From Streptomyces sulfonofaciens (GTDB taxonomy: Bacteria; Actinomycetota; Actinomycetes; Streptomycetales; Streptomycetaceae): 64,000 nucleotides of DNA. Below are positions 33,675 through 43,790 of the stretch, one piece after another. A model generated the notes under the pieces. The model was not told the DNA's origin. It did not search any database and worked only from the letters and a program-made list of their open reading frames with translations. The stretch is from the NCBI RefSeq assembly GCF_014656295.1, contig NZ_BNCD01000012.1:186001-250000 (forward strand), given 5' to 3'. A program made the position numbers and the translations under genes. The stretch's first letter is position 1, and each line of letters starts with the position of its first letter.

Positions 33675-35294
33675 GTGGGACAGCCCTCCCCTGCCCAGAA
33701 GCGGACCCAAGACGACGACCAGTGGTGGCGCTCCGCCGTCATCTACCAGGTGTACGTGCGCAGTTTCGCGGACGGCGACGGCGACGGCACCGGAGACCTC
33801 GCCGGGGTACGCGCCAAGCTCCCCTACCTCGCGGAGCTGGGCGTGGACGCCCTCTGGTTCACCCCCTGGTACCTGTCACCGCTCGCGGACGGCGGCTACG
33901 ACGTCGCCGACTACCGCACCATCGATCCCGCCTTCGGCACCCTCGCCGAGGCCGAGAAGCTCATCTTCGAGGCCCGTGAGCTGGGCATCCGCACCATCGT
34001 GGACATCGTGCCCAACCACGTGTCCGACCAGCACGCCTGGTTCCGGGCGGCCCTCGCCGCCGGGCCGGGCAGCCCCGAGCGGGAGCTGTTCCACTTCCGG
34101 CCCGGCCGCGGCGAGCATGGCGAGCTGCCGCCGAACGACTGGCCCTCGCAGTTCGCCGGCACACCCTGGACCCGGGTCGAGGACGGCGAGTGGTACCTGC
34201 ACCTGTTCGCACCCGAGCAGCCCGACCTCAACTGGGCTCACCCGGCCGTCCACCAGGAGCACGAGGAGATCCTGCGCTTCTGGTTCGACCGGGGGGTGGC
34301 GGGCGTCCGCATCGACTCGGCCGCCCTGCCCGCCAAGGACCCGGCGCTGCCCGACTTCGTCGAGGGCAGGGACCCGCACCCGTTCGTGGACCGCGACGAG
34401 CTGCACGACATCTACCGCTCCTGGCGGCGGGTCGCCGACGCCTACGGCGGCGTCTTCGTCGGTGAGGTGTGGCTGCCCGACTCCGAGCGCTTCGCCCGCT
34501 ACCTGCGTCCCGACGAACTGCACACCGCCTTCAACTTCAACTTCCTCACCTGCCCCTGGGACGCCGCCAGGCTGCGCTGTGCCATCGACGAGACGCTCGC
34601 CGAGCACGCGCCCGTCGGCGCCCCGGCCACCTGGGTGCTGTGCAACCACGACGTCACCCGCACCGTCACCCGCTACGGCCGCGAGGACACCGCCTTCGCC
34701 TTCGCCACCAAGGTCTTCGGCACCCCCACCGACCTGGACCTCGGCACCCGGCGGGCGCGCGCGGCCGCACTGCTCTCGCTGGCGCTGCCCGGCGCCGTGT
34801 ACATCTACCAGGGCGAGGAGCTGGGCCTGCCGGAGGCCGACATCCCGAGGGACCGGATCCAGGACCCGATGCACCACCGCTCGGGTGGCCGGGACCCGGG
34901 CCGCGACGGCTGCCGGGTGCCGATGCCCTGGCAGGGCGGCGCCCCTTACGCCGGCTTCGGCTCGCGCGAGGAGCCCTGGCTGCCGCAGCCGGCCGGCTGG
35001 GACTCCTACGCGGCCGACCGGCAGGCCGGCGACCCCGACTCGATGCTCTCCCTGTACCGGACGGCGCTCGCCGTACGGCGCGGCCGGCCGGGCTTCGGCG
35101 ACGGCCCGCTGCGCTGGCTGCCCGCGGAGCCCGGAGTGCTCAGCTTCGCCCGCGCCGACGGCCTGATCTGCGTCGTCAACCTCGCCGGGCGGGCCGTCGC
35201 CCTGCCCGGCCACACCGACGTCCTGCTGACGAGCGGCCCCCTGGACGACGCGGGCCGCCTGCCGAGGGACACGGCGGCCTGGCTGCGGGCCTGA
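33675..35294 (+). CDS. aglA: GH13 alpha-glucosidase of the maltose operon
   Basis: The 539-residue cytoplasmic protein has no signal peptide. It starts WWRSAVIYQVYVRSFADGDGDGTGDLAGV, typical of oligo-1,6/alpha-glucosidases. VRIDSAALP places nucleophile Asp214, VGEVWLP places acid/base Glu264, and CNHDVTRT places Asp326. It should hydrolyse imported maltose and short maltodextrins to glucose. GTG 33675 follows GAAAGG. Position after malG matches aglA's linkage to mal genes in Streptomyces. Confidence 0.88.
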   Translation: MGQPSPAQKRTQDDDQWWRSAVIYQVYVRSFADGDGDGTGDLAGVRAKLPYLAELGVDALWFTPWYLSPLADGGYDVADYRTIDPAFGTLAEAEKLIFEARELGIRTIVDIVPNHVSDQHAWFRAALAAGPGSPERELFHFRPGRGEHGELPPNDWPSQFAGTPWTRVEDGEWYLHLFAPEQPDLNWAHPAVHQEHEEILRFWFDRGVAGVRIDSAALPAKDPALPDFVEGRDPHPFVDRDELHDIYRSWRRVADAYGGVFVGEVWLPDSERFARYLRPDELHTAFNFNFLTCPWDAARLRCAIDETLAEHAPVGAPATWVLCNHDVTRTVTRYGREDTAFAFATKVFGTPTDLDLGTRRARAAALLSLALPGAVYIYQGEELGLPEADIPRDRIQDPMHHRSGGRDPGRDGCRVPMPWQGGAPYAGFGSREEPWLPQPAGWDSYAADRQAGDPDSMLSLYRTALAVRRGRPGFGDGPLRWLPAEPGVLSFARADGLICVVNLAGRAVALPGHTDVLLTSGPLDDAGRLPRDTAAWLRA

Positions 35295-35351
35295 CCCGCG
35301 GCCGGCCGCCGCGAGCACCTGTTCCACCTCCCCCCACGAAAGGGAACAGCC

Positions 35352-37085
35352 ATGCAGAAGAAAGCCACGCGCCCCTCACCCCGCTGGGTGGCGGCCGCCG
35401 CGGCCGTCGCCCTGGCCGGCGGCACGCTCACCGCGACGGCCTCCACCGCGGGCGCGGCCCAGATGGCCGGCGCCGACCTGCCGGTGCACTCCGTGGAGGC
35501 CGAGTCGGCCGACTTCGACGGCTCGGCCGTCGGCCCGGACTACACGCAGGGCAGCCTCGCCTCCGAGGCGTCGGGCCGCCGGGCGGTGCGGCTGGACGCC
35601 GGCCAGAAGGTCGAGTTCACCCTGCCCTTTGACGCCAACGCCGTGAACGTCTCCTACAGCGTGCCCGACGGCCGGACGGGCTCGCTCGCCGTGTACGTCA
35701 ACGGCACGAGGACCGACAGGACGCTGGCGCTCACCTCCAGGTACTCCTACGTCGACACGCCCTGGATCGCCGGAGCCAGGACCCACCACTTCTTCGACAA
35801 CAGCAGGGTGCTGCTCGGCCAGGACCTCAAGGCGGGCGACAGGGTGGCCCTGGAGGCCTCCGGCGAGGTCACCGTGGACGTGGCCGACTTCGAGCAGGTC
35901 GCCCCCGAGGGCGCAGCGCCCGCCGGCGCGGTCTCGGTGGTGGACCAGGGCGCGGACCCGACCGGGCGGTCGGACTCCACCCAGGCGTTCAACGCCGCGA
36001 TCGCCGCGGCCCAGGGCGGCACGGTGTGGATCCCGCCGGGCGACTACCAGGTCTCCTCCGCGCTCCAGGGCGTCGCGAACGTCACCCTCCGGGGCGCCGG
36101 GAGCTGGTACTCGGTGGTGCACTCCTCGCACTTCGTCGACCAGCAGAGCTCCGCCGGCAACGTCCACATCGAGGACTTCGCGGTGATCGGCGAGGTCACC
36201 GAGCGCGTCGACGCCAGCCCGGACAACTTCGTCAACGGTTCACTGGGCCCCGGCTCGTCCGTGTCCGGGATGTGGATCCAGCACGTCAAGGTCGGCCTGT
36301 GGCTGACCGGGAACAACGACAACCTGGTCGTCGAGGACAATCACATCCTCGACACCACCGCCGACGGGCTCAACCTGAACGGGAACGCCAACGGCGTCAC
36401 CGTCCGGAACAACTTCCTGCGCAACCAGGGTGACGACTCGCTCGCCATGTGGTCGCTCAACGCCGCCGACACCGGCTCCAGCTTCGAGAACAACACCATC
36501 TCGCAGCCCAACCTGGCCAACGGCATCGCCATCTACGGCGGCCGCGACATCACCGTCAGGAACAACGTGGTCTCCGACACCAACGCCCTCGGCAGTGGAA
36601 TCGCGATCTCCAACCAGAAGTTCGCCGACCCGTTCTTCCCGCTGGCCGGCACCATCACGGTCGCGGACAACACCCTCGTCCGCACCGGTGCCGTCAACCC
36701 GAACTGGCAGCACCCGATGGGCGCGCTGCGCGTCGACTCCTACGACAGCGCCATCGAGGCCCGGGTGGACATCACCGGCACCACCGCGAAGGACAGCCCG
36801 TACAGCGTGTACGAGTTCGTCTCCGGCGGGGGCGCGGGCCTCGCCGCGAAGAACGTGACCATCGACGGCGGCACGGTCGACGGCGCGGGCACGGTCGTCG
36901 TCCAGGCGGAGACCCAGGGCGCGGCCACCATCAGCAACGTCAAAGCCAGTGGCGTGGGCGCCGCGGGCGTCTACAACTGCCCCTTCCCGCAGGGTTCCGG
37001 CACCTTCACGCTCACCGACGGCGGCGGCAACTCGGGCCTGGACACCACCTGGGACGACTGCTTCGCCTGGCCCCAGCCGAAGTAG
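35352..37085 (+). CDS. Secreted GH87-type alpha-1,3-glucanase with N-terminal CBM35-like domain
   Basis: The 577-residue protein has a signal peptide (about residues 1-36), a CBM35-like beta-sandwich (VHSVEAESADFDG to DFEQVAP, about 45-190) and a right-handed beta-helix (about 198-577). ADGLNLNG and GDDSLAMWS give Asp338, Asp361 and Asp362, the D-x22-DD arrangement of the GH87 catalytic aspartates. GH87 enzymes cut alpha-1,3-glucan, as in fungal walls and mutan. It lies 57 bp after aglA on the same strand, with AAGGGA before the ATG, so it may be part of the MalR regulon and feed alpha-glucan fragments to it. A terminator follows. Other beta-helix glycosidases are possible but less likely. 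Confidence 0.78.
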   Translation: MQKKATRPSPRWVAAAAAVALAGGTLTATASTAGAAQMAGADLPVHSVEAESADFDGSAVGPDYTQGSLASEASGRRAVRLDAGQKVEFTLPFDANAVNVSYSVPDGRTGSLAVYVNGTRTDRTLALTSRYSYVDTPWIAGARTHHFFDNSRVLLGQDLKAGDRVALEASGEVTVDVADFEQVAPEGAAPAGAVSVVDQGADPTGRSDSTQAFNAAIAAAQGGTVWIPPGDYQVSSALQGVANVTLRGAGSWYSVVHSSHFVDQQSSAGNVHIEDFAVIGEVTERVDASPDNFVNGSLGPGSSVSGMWIQHVKVGLWLTGNNDNLVVEDNHILDTTADGLNLNGNANGVTVRNNFLRNQGDDSLAMWSLNAADTGSSFENNTISQPNLANGIAIYGGRDITVRNNVVSDTNALGSGIAISNQKFADPFFPLAGTITVADNTLVRTGAVNPNWQHPMGALRVDSYDSAIEARVDITGTTAKDSPYSVYEFVSGGGAGLAAKNVTIDGGTVDGAGTVVVQAETQGAATISNVKASGVGAAGVYNCPFPQGSGTFTLTDGGGNSGLDTTWDDCFAWPQPK

Positions 37086-37107
37086 CAGCACCGCTGCGGT
37101 CCCGGGG

Positions 37108-37138
37108 GCACGGGACGGGAGGCGGCCCCGTCCCGTGC
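37108..37138. terminator. Bidirectional terminator between GH87 and MFS genes
   Basis: A perfect 12-bp stem with a 7-nt loop lies between two convergent genes. Confidence 0.75.
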
Positions 37139-37167
37139 GCCCGCACAGCCGGCCCCTCCGCGGCCGC

Positions 37168-38439
37168 TCACCTCTCCAACTCGCCCCACGCCGTCTCCGG
37201 CAGCCGCAGGTACACCACCGACGACACGAGGCAGAGCGCCGCGACGTACCACGGGAAGAGGCCCGCGTTCCCGATCTGCTTGAAGAGGGTGCCCACATAT
37301 GGCGCCGTGCCGCCGAACAGCGCCACCGTGAGCGAGTACGGGAACCCGATCCCGGCCGCCCGCACCCGCGCCGGGAACACCTCCGCGTTCACCGCCGCCG
37401 ATATCGAGGTGAACCCGGACAGCAGCACCAGACCACCGCTCTGCACCAGCAGCAGCATGAGGAACGAACCGTCCAGCGCATGCAGCAGCGGCACGCTCAG
37501 CACGGCGAACCCCACGCCGAAGAACAGCAGCAGCGGCCGCCGCCCCCAGCGGTCCGACAGCATCCCGGCCACGGGCTGGAGCAGTGCGAAGAACGCCAGG
37601 GCGATGGTGCCGGCCCACAGCGCGTCGTCCTTGGCCACGTCCGCGTTCAGTTCGGCGTAGGTCGGCAGGTACGACGTCCAGGTGTAGTAGGCGAGGGTGC
37701 CGCCCGCGGTGATGCCGCAGATCAGCAGCGACGCCCGCGGATGGCGGCGCAGCGCGTCGAAGAGGCCCGGCCGCACCTCCTGCCGGCCGGCGCTGCGGGT
37801 CTCCACCGCGCCCTGCCGGATCCAGAACCCCACCAGGCTCAGCAGCGCGCCCAGCACGAACGGCACCCGCCAGCCCCAGCCCGCCATCTGACCGCCCGAC
37901 AGGGCCGCGACCAGTGCGGCGGAGACGCCCGACGCGATGAGCTGGCCGGCGGTGGTGGACACGTACTGGAAGCTGGAGAACAGGCCGCGCCTGCCGGGCC
38001 GCGCGGACTCCACCAGGAAGGTGGTGGACGCGGCGAACTCGCCGCCCACCGAGAGCCCCTGGAGCAGCCGGGCGAGCACCAGCACCAGCGGCCCGAACAC
38101 CCCGGCCGCCGCGTATGTGGGCGTCACCCCGACCAGCAGGCTGCTGCCGCCCATCAGCAGGATGGTGAGGGTCAGCGCCGCACGCCTGCCGTGCCGGTCC
38201 GCCACCGCCCCCATCACCAGCCCGCCCACGGGCCGCATGAAGAACCCCACCGCGAAGACCGCGAAGGTGGACAGCAGCGGCACCAGCGAACTGCCCGAGC
38301 CCTTGGGGAAGATCTGGTCGGCGATGTACGTCGCCAGGAAGGTGTAGGCGTACCAGTCGTACCACTCCACCGCGTTGCCCACGGAGGCCGCGAGGAGCTG
38401 GCGCACCGGCCGGTGCGTGGGCGTGAGCGTCTCTGTCAT
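37168..38439 (-). CDS. MFS transporter, metabolite:H+ symporter (MHS) family
   Basis: The 423-residue protein has twelve predicted membrane segments. ASVGNAVEWYDWYAYTFLATYIADQIFP at the start and GGLVMGAVADRHGRRAAL in loop 2-3 are the MHS signatures. This family imports organic acids such as alpha-ketoglutarate, citrate or shikimate, or osmolytes. The true substrate is not readable. The ATG at 38439 follows GGGGGAAAG. It stands alone. Confidence 0.87.
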   Translation of the reverse strand: MTETLTPTHRPVRQLLAASVGNAVEWYDWYAYTFLATYIADQIFPKGSGSSLVPLLSTFAVFAVGFFMRPVGGLVMGAVADRHGRRAALTLTILLMGGSSLLVGVTPTYAAAGVFGPLVLVLARLLQGLSVGGEFAASTTFLVESARPGRRGLFSSFQYVSTTAGQLIASGVSAALVAALSGGQMAGWGWRVPFVLGALLSLVGFWIRQGAVETRSAGRQEVRPGLFDALRRHPRASLLICGITAGGTLAYYTWTSYLPTYAELNADVAKDDALWAGTIALAFFALLQPVAGMLSDRWGRRPLLLFFGVGFAVLSVPLLHALDGSFLMLLLVQSGGLVLLSGFTSISAAVNAEVFPARVRAAGIGFPYSLTVALFGGTAPYVGTLFKQIGNAGLFPWYVAALCLVSSVVYLRLPETAWGELER

Positions 38440-38891
38440 GACCGCGACTTTCCCCCTGTTCCAACCGTCGCACACGTGTCCGCCGGCACGTCCTGCCGCG
38501 CGGGCCGCTGCGCTCGGCGGCCGGCGGTGACGATTTCATCCGGACGTCACACTCCGCACCGCGCCCGCCCCCCGCCGGGCGCCCCGCCTGCCGCCTGCCG
38601 GGCGCGCCGCCTGCCGTCCGCCCGGCGCGCCGCCTGCCGTCCGCCCGGCGCGCCGCCTGCCGCCCGCCGGTGCCCCGCCGCGCGCCGTCCGCCCAGGCCG
38701 CGCCGGGCCACGGCCCGCGACCCACCGCCCGTGACCCACGTGCCGCACCGCGGGACGTGCTCGACCGCTTCGCGCCGGTCGCCGGGGACGTGCGGGCCGG
38801 CGGGCGGATCCGCGTGCTCGAAGAGGCCGGGGCCCCGGCGGAACCACGGCTTCCGTCGGCCCCGCGGTGAGGCCCACGTCACATGTACTGG
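38440..38891. other. Gene-free stretch with tandem repeats
   Basis: No gene is supported between the MFS gene and the DUF2510 gene. The frames are open but Arg/Pro-rich. It holds the 23-bp repeat at 38601-38668. Confidence 0.5.
38601..38668. repeat. Three tandem copies of a 23-bp unit
   Basis: Units 38601-38623 and 38624-38646 are identical; the third (38647-38668) differs near its end. The core is GGCGCGCCGCCTGCCG. Confidence 0.88.
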
Positions 38892-38919
38892 TTGTCCCCG
38901 GGGAGCCGCGCGATAGTGT
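38892..38919 (+). promoter_or_regulatory. Promoter for a leaderless DUF2510 gene
   Basis: TTGTCC (38892-38897), a 16-bp spacer and TAGTGT (38914-38919), then six bases to GTG 38926. There is no ribosome site, so transcription probably starts at or near the GTG. Confidence 0.6.
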
Positions 38920-38925
38920 GCTTCG

Positions 38926-39831
38926 GTGACGACGCAATCGAACACCCCTGCGGGCTGGTATCCGGACCCGTACGGTACGCCCCAGTTGCTCCGGTGGTGG
39001 GACGGGTCCCGGTGGACCGAGCACACCCACGCGAACCAGCAGGCCGCCCCCGGTCAGCAGCAGATGCCCCAGCAGGCCCAGCAGTTCGGTCAGCACCCGG
39101 GCGCAGGGCAGCACCAGGGCCCCGGGCAGCCTCCGGCGTACCAGCAGCCCGCCCAGGCGTCGCCCGGCGCCGCGAGGGTGCAGCGGCAGGTGCGGCAGCA
39201 GGCCGGCGTCGGCCAGGCCGGCCCGGGCGGCGGCACGCTCTTCACCGAGCCCGTGCTGGTCGTCAACCAGAAGGCCAAGCTGATCGAGCTGACCAACGAG
39301 TACAGCGTCTTCGACCAGCAGGGCAACACCATGGGTTCCGTGGTCGAGGTCGGGCAGAGCGCACTGAAGAAGGCGCTGCGCTTCGTCTCCAGCGTCGACC
39401 AGTTCATGACCCACCGGCTTGAGATCCGGGACGCCCACGGCCGGCCGCAGTTGGTCCTGACGCGGCCCGCGAAGCTCATGAAGTCCCGGGTGGTCGTGGA
39501 GCGCCCGGACGGGCAGCCGGTCGGCGAGATCGTGCAGCAGAACGTGATCGGGAAGATCAACTTCGGGATTCACGCCAACGGCTCCCAGATCGCCGCCATC
39601 AAGGCGGAGAACTGGCGCGCCTGGAACTTCGCGATCGTGGACCACGCCGACAACGAGGTCGCCAGGATCACCAAGACCTGGGAGGGCCTCGCCAAGACGA
39701 TGTTCACCACCGCGGACAACTACGTCCTGCAGATCCACTACCAGCTTCCCGAGCCGCTGCTGAGCCTGGTCGTGGCGACGGCGCTGACCGTGGACACGGC
39801 GCTCAAGCAGGACTCGCGGGGTTTCGGGTGA
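38926..39831 (+). CDS. DUF2510 / LURP-one (scramblase-like) protein
   Basis: The 301-residue protein starts with a DUF2510 motif (GWYPDPYGTPQLLRWWDGSRWTEHTH, residues 10-35) and a Gln/Pro/Gly-rich linker. Residues about 103-295 resemble the phospholipid scramblase / LURP-one barrel (LVVNQKAKLIELTNEYSVFDQQGNTMGSV; FMTHRLEIRDAHGRPQLVLTRP; INFGIHANGSQIAAIKAENWRAWNF). The function in Streptomyces is unknown; a membrane-associated role is plausible. GTG 38926 appears leaderless. It is convergent with another DUF2510 gene. Confidence 0.82.
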   Translation: MTTQSNTPAGWYPDPYGTPQLLRWWDGSRWTEHTHANQQAAPGQQQMPQQAQQFGQHPGAGQHQGPGQPPAYQQPAQASPGAARVQRQVRQQAGVGQAGPGGGTLFTEPVLVVNQKAKLIELTNEYSVFDQQGNTMGSVVEVGQSALKKALRFVSSVDQFMTHRLEIRDAHGRPQLVLTRPAKLMKSRVVVERPDGQPVGEIVQQNVIGKINFGIHANGSQIAAIKAENWRAWNFAIVDHADNEVARITKTWEGLAKTMFTTADNYVLQIHYQLPEPLLSLVVATALTVDTALKQDSRGFG

Positions 39832-39864
39832 GCGCCTGACGGGGCCCACGCACCCCGAAGGAGC

Positions 39865-39897
39865 GGCGGCCGGTGCCCGTTCGGGCCCCCGGCCGCC
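39865..39897. terminator. Bidirectional terminator between two DUF2510 genes
   Basis: A nested hairpin: outer 9-bp stem GGCGGCCGG/CCGGCCGCC and inner GCCCG-TT-CGGGC stem. Confidence 0.75.
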
Positions 39898-39905
39898 TCC
39901 CGCGC

Positions 39906-40853
39906 TCAGACCTGCCTGCCGTTGCCGCCGCCCTGGCCCGCGGCCTTCTTGATGCCCTTGGTGATGTCGTCCATCGCGCTCACCTTCGGCGCCTTGTCGT
40001 TCACGTCGAACCCGAAGCGCACCACCACGAGCATGTCCTGGCTCGCGGGGGAGGGGAACACCAGCGACTCGACGTAGCCGTCGTCGCCCTTGCCCGTCAC
40101 CACCTTCCAGCGCACCAGGTAGCCCTGCTCGCCCGCCACCTGCACGGCACGCGACGCGAGCTGCTGGTGCGAGGAGATCTTGCCGTAGGTCTTCCCGCCG
40201 TACGACTCCTCGGCGTTCTTCGCGATGTCCGCCTCGGCCGCCGCCTTCGCCGACGACTGCTCCAGCTTCAGCGCGAGCGCGGGCGCGGAGAACGCCCCGC
40301 CCCGCACACAGGTCTGCTTCGTGTCGCCGGGGCACGTGTAGGTGCCGGTGGTCACCTGGGCACCGACGGCCCCCGACTCGCCCTTCCAGCCGTCGGGCAC
40401 CGGCAGGCTGATGCCGCTCGCGGTGTCGGTGGCGTAGCCCTCCTCCGTCTTCGGGGCCGGCCCGTCGGGTGCACCGGGTCCGTCCGGCCCGCCCGGGACG
40501 CCCGGCCGGCCCGGCGACCCGCCGCCGTCCGATCCCCGGGACGGGGCCCCCGACGGGGCGGACGACGCGCTGTCCTTGCCGCCGCCGTCGGTCAGCGCGT
40601 ACACCCCGCCGCCTATGCAGGCCAGCACGACCAGCACCACCAGCGTTCCGATCACGATGCGCAGCCGGCGCGGTCGTGCCTCGGGCACCGGATAGGCGCC
40701 CGGCGGATACCCGGGCGGCCCCCACCCGGCCGCGGCCTCGGCGGGGCGGATGCGGTCCGTCCACGCACCGCCGTCCCACCAGCGCTCGGTGCGCGGTCCG
40801 TCAGTCGTCTGCCCGGGGTCGGGATACCAGCCGGGAGGAGTCACCTGGGTCAT
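39906..40853 (-). CDS. DUF2510 single-pass membrane protein
   Basis: The 315-residue protein has a DUF2510 N-terminus (PPGWYPDPGQTTDGPRTERWWDGGAWTDRI), a Pro-rich linker, one membrane segment (about residues 67-88, IVIGTLVVLVVLACIGGGVYAL) and a Gly/Pro/Ser-rich spacer. An extracytoplasmic domain of about 170 residues (ISLPVPDGWKGESG; GTYTCPGDTKQTCVRGG; VTGKGDDGYVESLVFP) follows. The function is unknown. The ATG at 40853 has no ribosome site; on the minus strand TACTGT ends six bases before it, so it is probably leaderless. Confidence 0.8.
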   Translation of the reverse strand: MTQVTPPGWYPDPGQTTDGPRTERWWDGGAWTDRIRPAEAAAGWGPPGYPPGAYPVPEARPRRLRIVIGTLVVLVVLACIGGGVYALTDGGGKDSASSAPSGAPSRGSDGGGSPGRPGVPGGPDGPGAPDGPAPKTEEGYATDTASGISLPVPDGWKGESGAVGAQVTTGTYTCPGDTKQTCVRGGAFSAPALALKLEQSSAKAAAEADIAKNAEESYGGKTYGKISSHQQLASRAVQVAGEQGYLVRWKVVTGKGDDGYVESLVFPSPASQDMLVVVRFGFDVNDKAPKVSAMDDITKGIKKAAGQGGGNGRQV

Positions 40854-41091
40854 GACGCCACAGTAGGAGCCGACCCTGAAAGCCCGATGAGAGGGGCGGC
40901 GCAAACCGCCGCCGAACGGCCCCGGTCCACCACCCCCACGAGCGCCGTGCGCCGTCTTTACCACCCTTTGCGCGTCCGCGCGGGCGGAACACGGCATGTG
41001 CCCGCGGCCTCATTCCACCGGCACTACGGCGGTGTGTGCCCGGCTAGTCTCGTTGGGTGTACGCGCTTTGACCGACCAGGGAGGTAGCGGG

Positions 41092-43762
41092 ATGACGCAG
41101 GGCCGGCCGGACGACGCCGCCCCGATGGCACTGTGGGAGCGGGACGGCGAACTGGCCGCGATCGCGGTCGCCGTCGACACGCTCTGCGCGGGTGCCACCT
41201 CCGGTAGCCTGCTCGTCTTCCGCGGCGAGGCCGGCATCGGCAAGACGGCACTGCTGGCCGAGGTCGGCCGTATGGCGGCAGGCCGCTGCACCGTCTGGTC
41301 CGCACGCGGCGGCGAGACCACGACCTCCGTCCCGTTCAACGTCGTGCGCCAGTTGCTCGCGCCCGCGCTGGTGGGACTCGGGCCGGCCGAGGCGCGGGAG
41401 TGCTTCGGGGACCGGCTGGAGACGGTGGGGGCCCGCGCTCGGCATCACCGAGCCGGGCGGCCGGCAGGCCGACCCCCAGGGCGTGTGCGAGGGCCTGGTC
41501 GTCGCGGTCCGCCGGCTCGCCCGGCTCAACTGGCCGCTGGTGCTGCTCGTCGACGACGCCCAGTGGGCCGACCTGGAGACCCTCCAGTGGCTCGCCGCGT
41601 TCACGCAACGCCTCGACGACCTGCCCGTCGTCGCCGTCGTCGCGCACCGCCCCGGCGAGGCCACCGATCCCGGCACCGACCTGCTGGAGCGGGTGGGTGC
41701 GGCCGCCCGCCCCAGCACCACCCTGCGCCCCCTCACCCCGGATGCCACGGCCGGCCTCACCCGCGCCTCCCTCGGCGCACACGCCGACGCCCCGTTCTGC
41801 CGCGAGGTGTGGGCGGTGACCGGCGGCAACCCGTACGAGACCGTGGAACTCCTCGCCAAGGTGCAGGACAGCGGGCTGTCGCCCATCGAGCCGGCGGCGC
41901 AGGAGCTGCGCGCGCTGAACAACTCGGCCCGCGGCCACGGCCTCGTCACCCGCCTGGAAGCGCTGGGCACCGACGCCACCCGGTTCGCCTGGGCCGCTGC
42001 CGTGCTCGGCGCCGGGATCTCGCTGGACCTCGCCGCCACGCTGGCCGGCATGGGACCCGAGGAGGCCCGGCGCTGCGCCGACCGGCTCCAGGCCGCCCGC
42101 ATCCTGCGCCCCGCGGCCGGCGGCCCCGGCGGCGCCGACGAGCTGGAGTTCGTCCACTCCCTGATCGCCAGCGCGGTCTACCGCTCGATCCCGGTCGCCA
42201 CGCGGACCGCGATGCACGGGCAGGCGGCCTGGGCCGTCACCCAGTCGGGCCTGGGAGCCGCGGCAGCCGCCCGCCACCTCCTGGAGGTCCACCCGGACGA
42301 CGACCCGGACCTGGTCGAGCAGATGCGCCAGGCGGCCCGTGAGCACCTGGCCGTCGGCGCGCCCGACGCGGCACGCCGCTGTCTGGAACGCGCGCTGCGG
42401 GAGCCGCCGCTGCCCGAGGTGCACGCGCGGGTCCTCTACGAGCTGGGCTGCGCCACCCTGCTCACCTCGCCCGCCACCACCATCGGCCATCTGCGCAACG
42501 CCCTCGGCATACCCGGCCTCGAGGACGACGTGCGGGTGGACGCGGTCTGCCGCCTCTCGCAGGCACTGGTCCACAACGGCCAGTTGGAGGAGGCGGTGGC
42601 CGCCGTGGACGCCGAGGCCGACCGCCTCGAACCCGGCCCCGCCCGGCTGCGGCTGCAGGCCGTGCACTACATGTGGGAGGGCATCCACGCCGCCGAGGAG
42701 GACTCCCCGGGCCGCTCCCGCAGCCTGGCCGCGCTCGCCGGACCGCTCACCGGGCGCGACAACTCCGAGCGTGCGCTGCTGATCCTGCGCGCCTTCGACG
42801 CGATGACCCGCGGGGAGAACGCCGAGGAGGTCGTCGAACTGTGCGACCGAGTCCTCGTCAACGGCCGCCTGGCGCCGGGGCTCGGCTGGACCGACACCGA
42901 GTGGGGCTTCGAACTCCTCGTGATGCTGGGCAGCTCCTACACCTTCACCGACCGGCTCGACCGTGCGGAGACGCTGTTCAACGAGGCGTTGCTCGCCTAC
43001 GAGAGCGCGGGCTGGAACGGCGCCCACCTGGCCCTGGCCCATGCGTTCGTGGGCTATGTGCACCGCAGACGCGGGCGGCTCGCCGACGCCGAGGCGTACC
43101 TGCGCGAGGGACTGCGCCTGGCCGACGGGGTCGGCAGCGGTCTGCCCATGCACTGGGACGCCGCCTGCATGCTGATGGACACCCTGCTCGCACGCGGCCG
43201 CCCGGAGGCCGCACAGGAGATCGCGGAGCGCTACGACTTCGCACCGCCCTACCCGGCCACCATCGTGCTGCCCGACGCGCACTCCGTACGGGGCCGCCTG
43301 CTGCTGGCGACCGGTCGCGCCACGGAGGGGCTGGGCGAGCTGGAGGCGGCCCAGAAGGCGGCCGCGGCGCGCGGCCGGCACAACACCGTCATGGCGCCCT
43401 GGGCCGGTGACCTCGCCCGCGCGCTGGCCGGGCACGACCCCGCACGCGCCGCGGCCCTGGCCGCCGACGCCCGCGCGCAGGCCGAGCGGTTCGGCACCGA
43501 CACCGCCGTGGGGGAGGCCCTGCGCTGCACCGCCGCCCTGGCCCACGGCCAGCGCCGCACCACCCTGTACGCACGCGCCGCGGCCTACCTGGAGGCGTCC
43601 CCGTGCGCCTACGAGCACGCCCTCGCGCGCGTCGAGTACGGCATCGCGGCCCGCTCCGCCGCCGAGCTCTGCCGCGGTCTCGCCCTGGCCCGTGCGTGCG
43701 GGGCGGACGGCCTGGTGGCCCGCGCGGAGGAGGTCCTGGGCAACGGACGGGGGCTGCGCTGA
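41092..43762 (+). pseudogene. AAA-family LAL-like regulator, single-base frameshift
   Basis: The two frames together encode about 889 residues. The N-terminal ATPase has a Walker A (RGEAGIGKTALL) in the first frame. The Walker B (LVLLVDDAQWAD) lies in the second frame, followed by a long TPR-like helical region to the C-terminus. The frame changes at the GGGGG run 41427-41431: dropping one G joins DRLETVG to PALGITEPGG. The family resembles LuxR-type LAL regulators, but the C-terminus (EEVLGNGRGLR) has no LuxR HTH, so it may not bind DNA itself. GGGAGGT precedes the ATG. Codon use stays normal on both sides, so the lesion is recent or a sequencing error. Confidence 0.78.
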
Positions 43763-43790
43763 CGAGCGCGGCCGCCCGGGCCAGCGCCGG

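Noticed and set aside
38547..39026. Leftward frame across the DUF2510 promoter
   Set aside because: Repeat-derived Arg/Gly/Ala-rich sequence without a ribosome site, overlapping the start of the DUF2510 gene.
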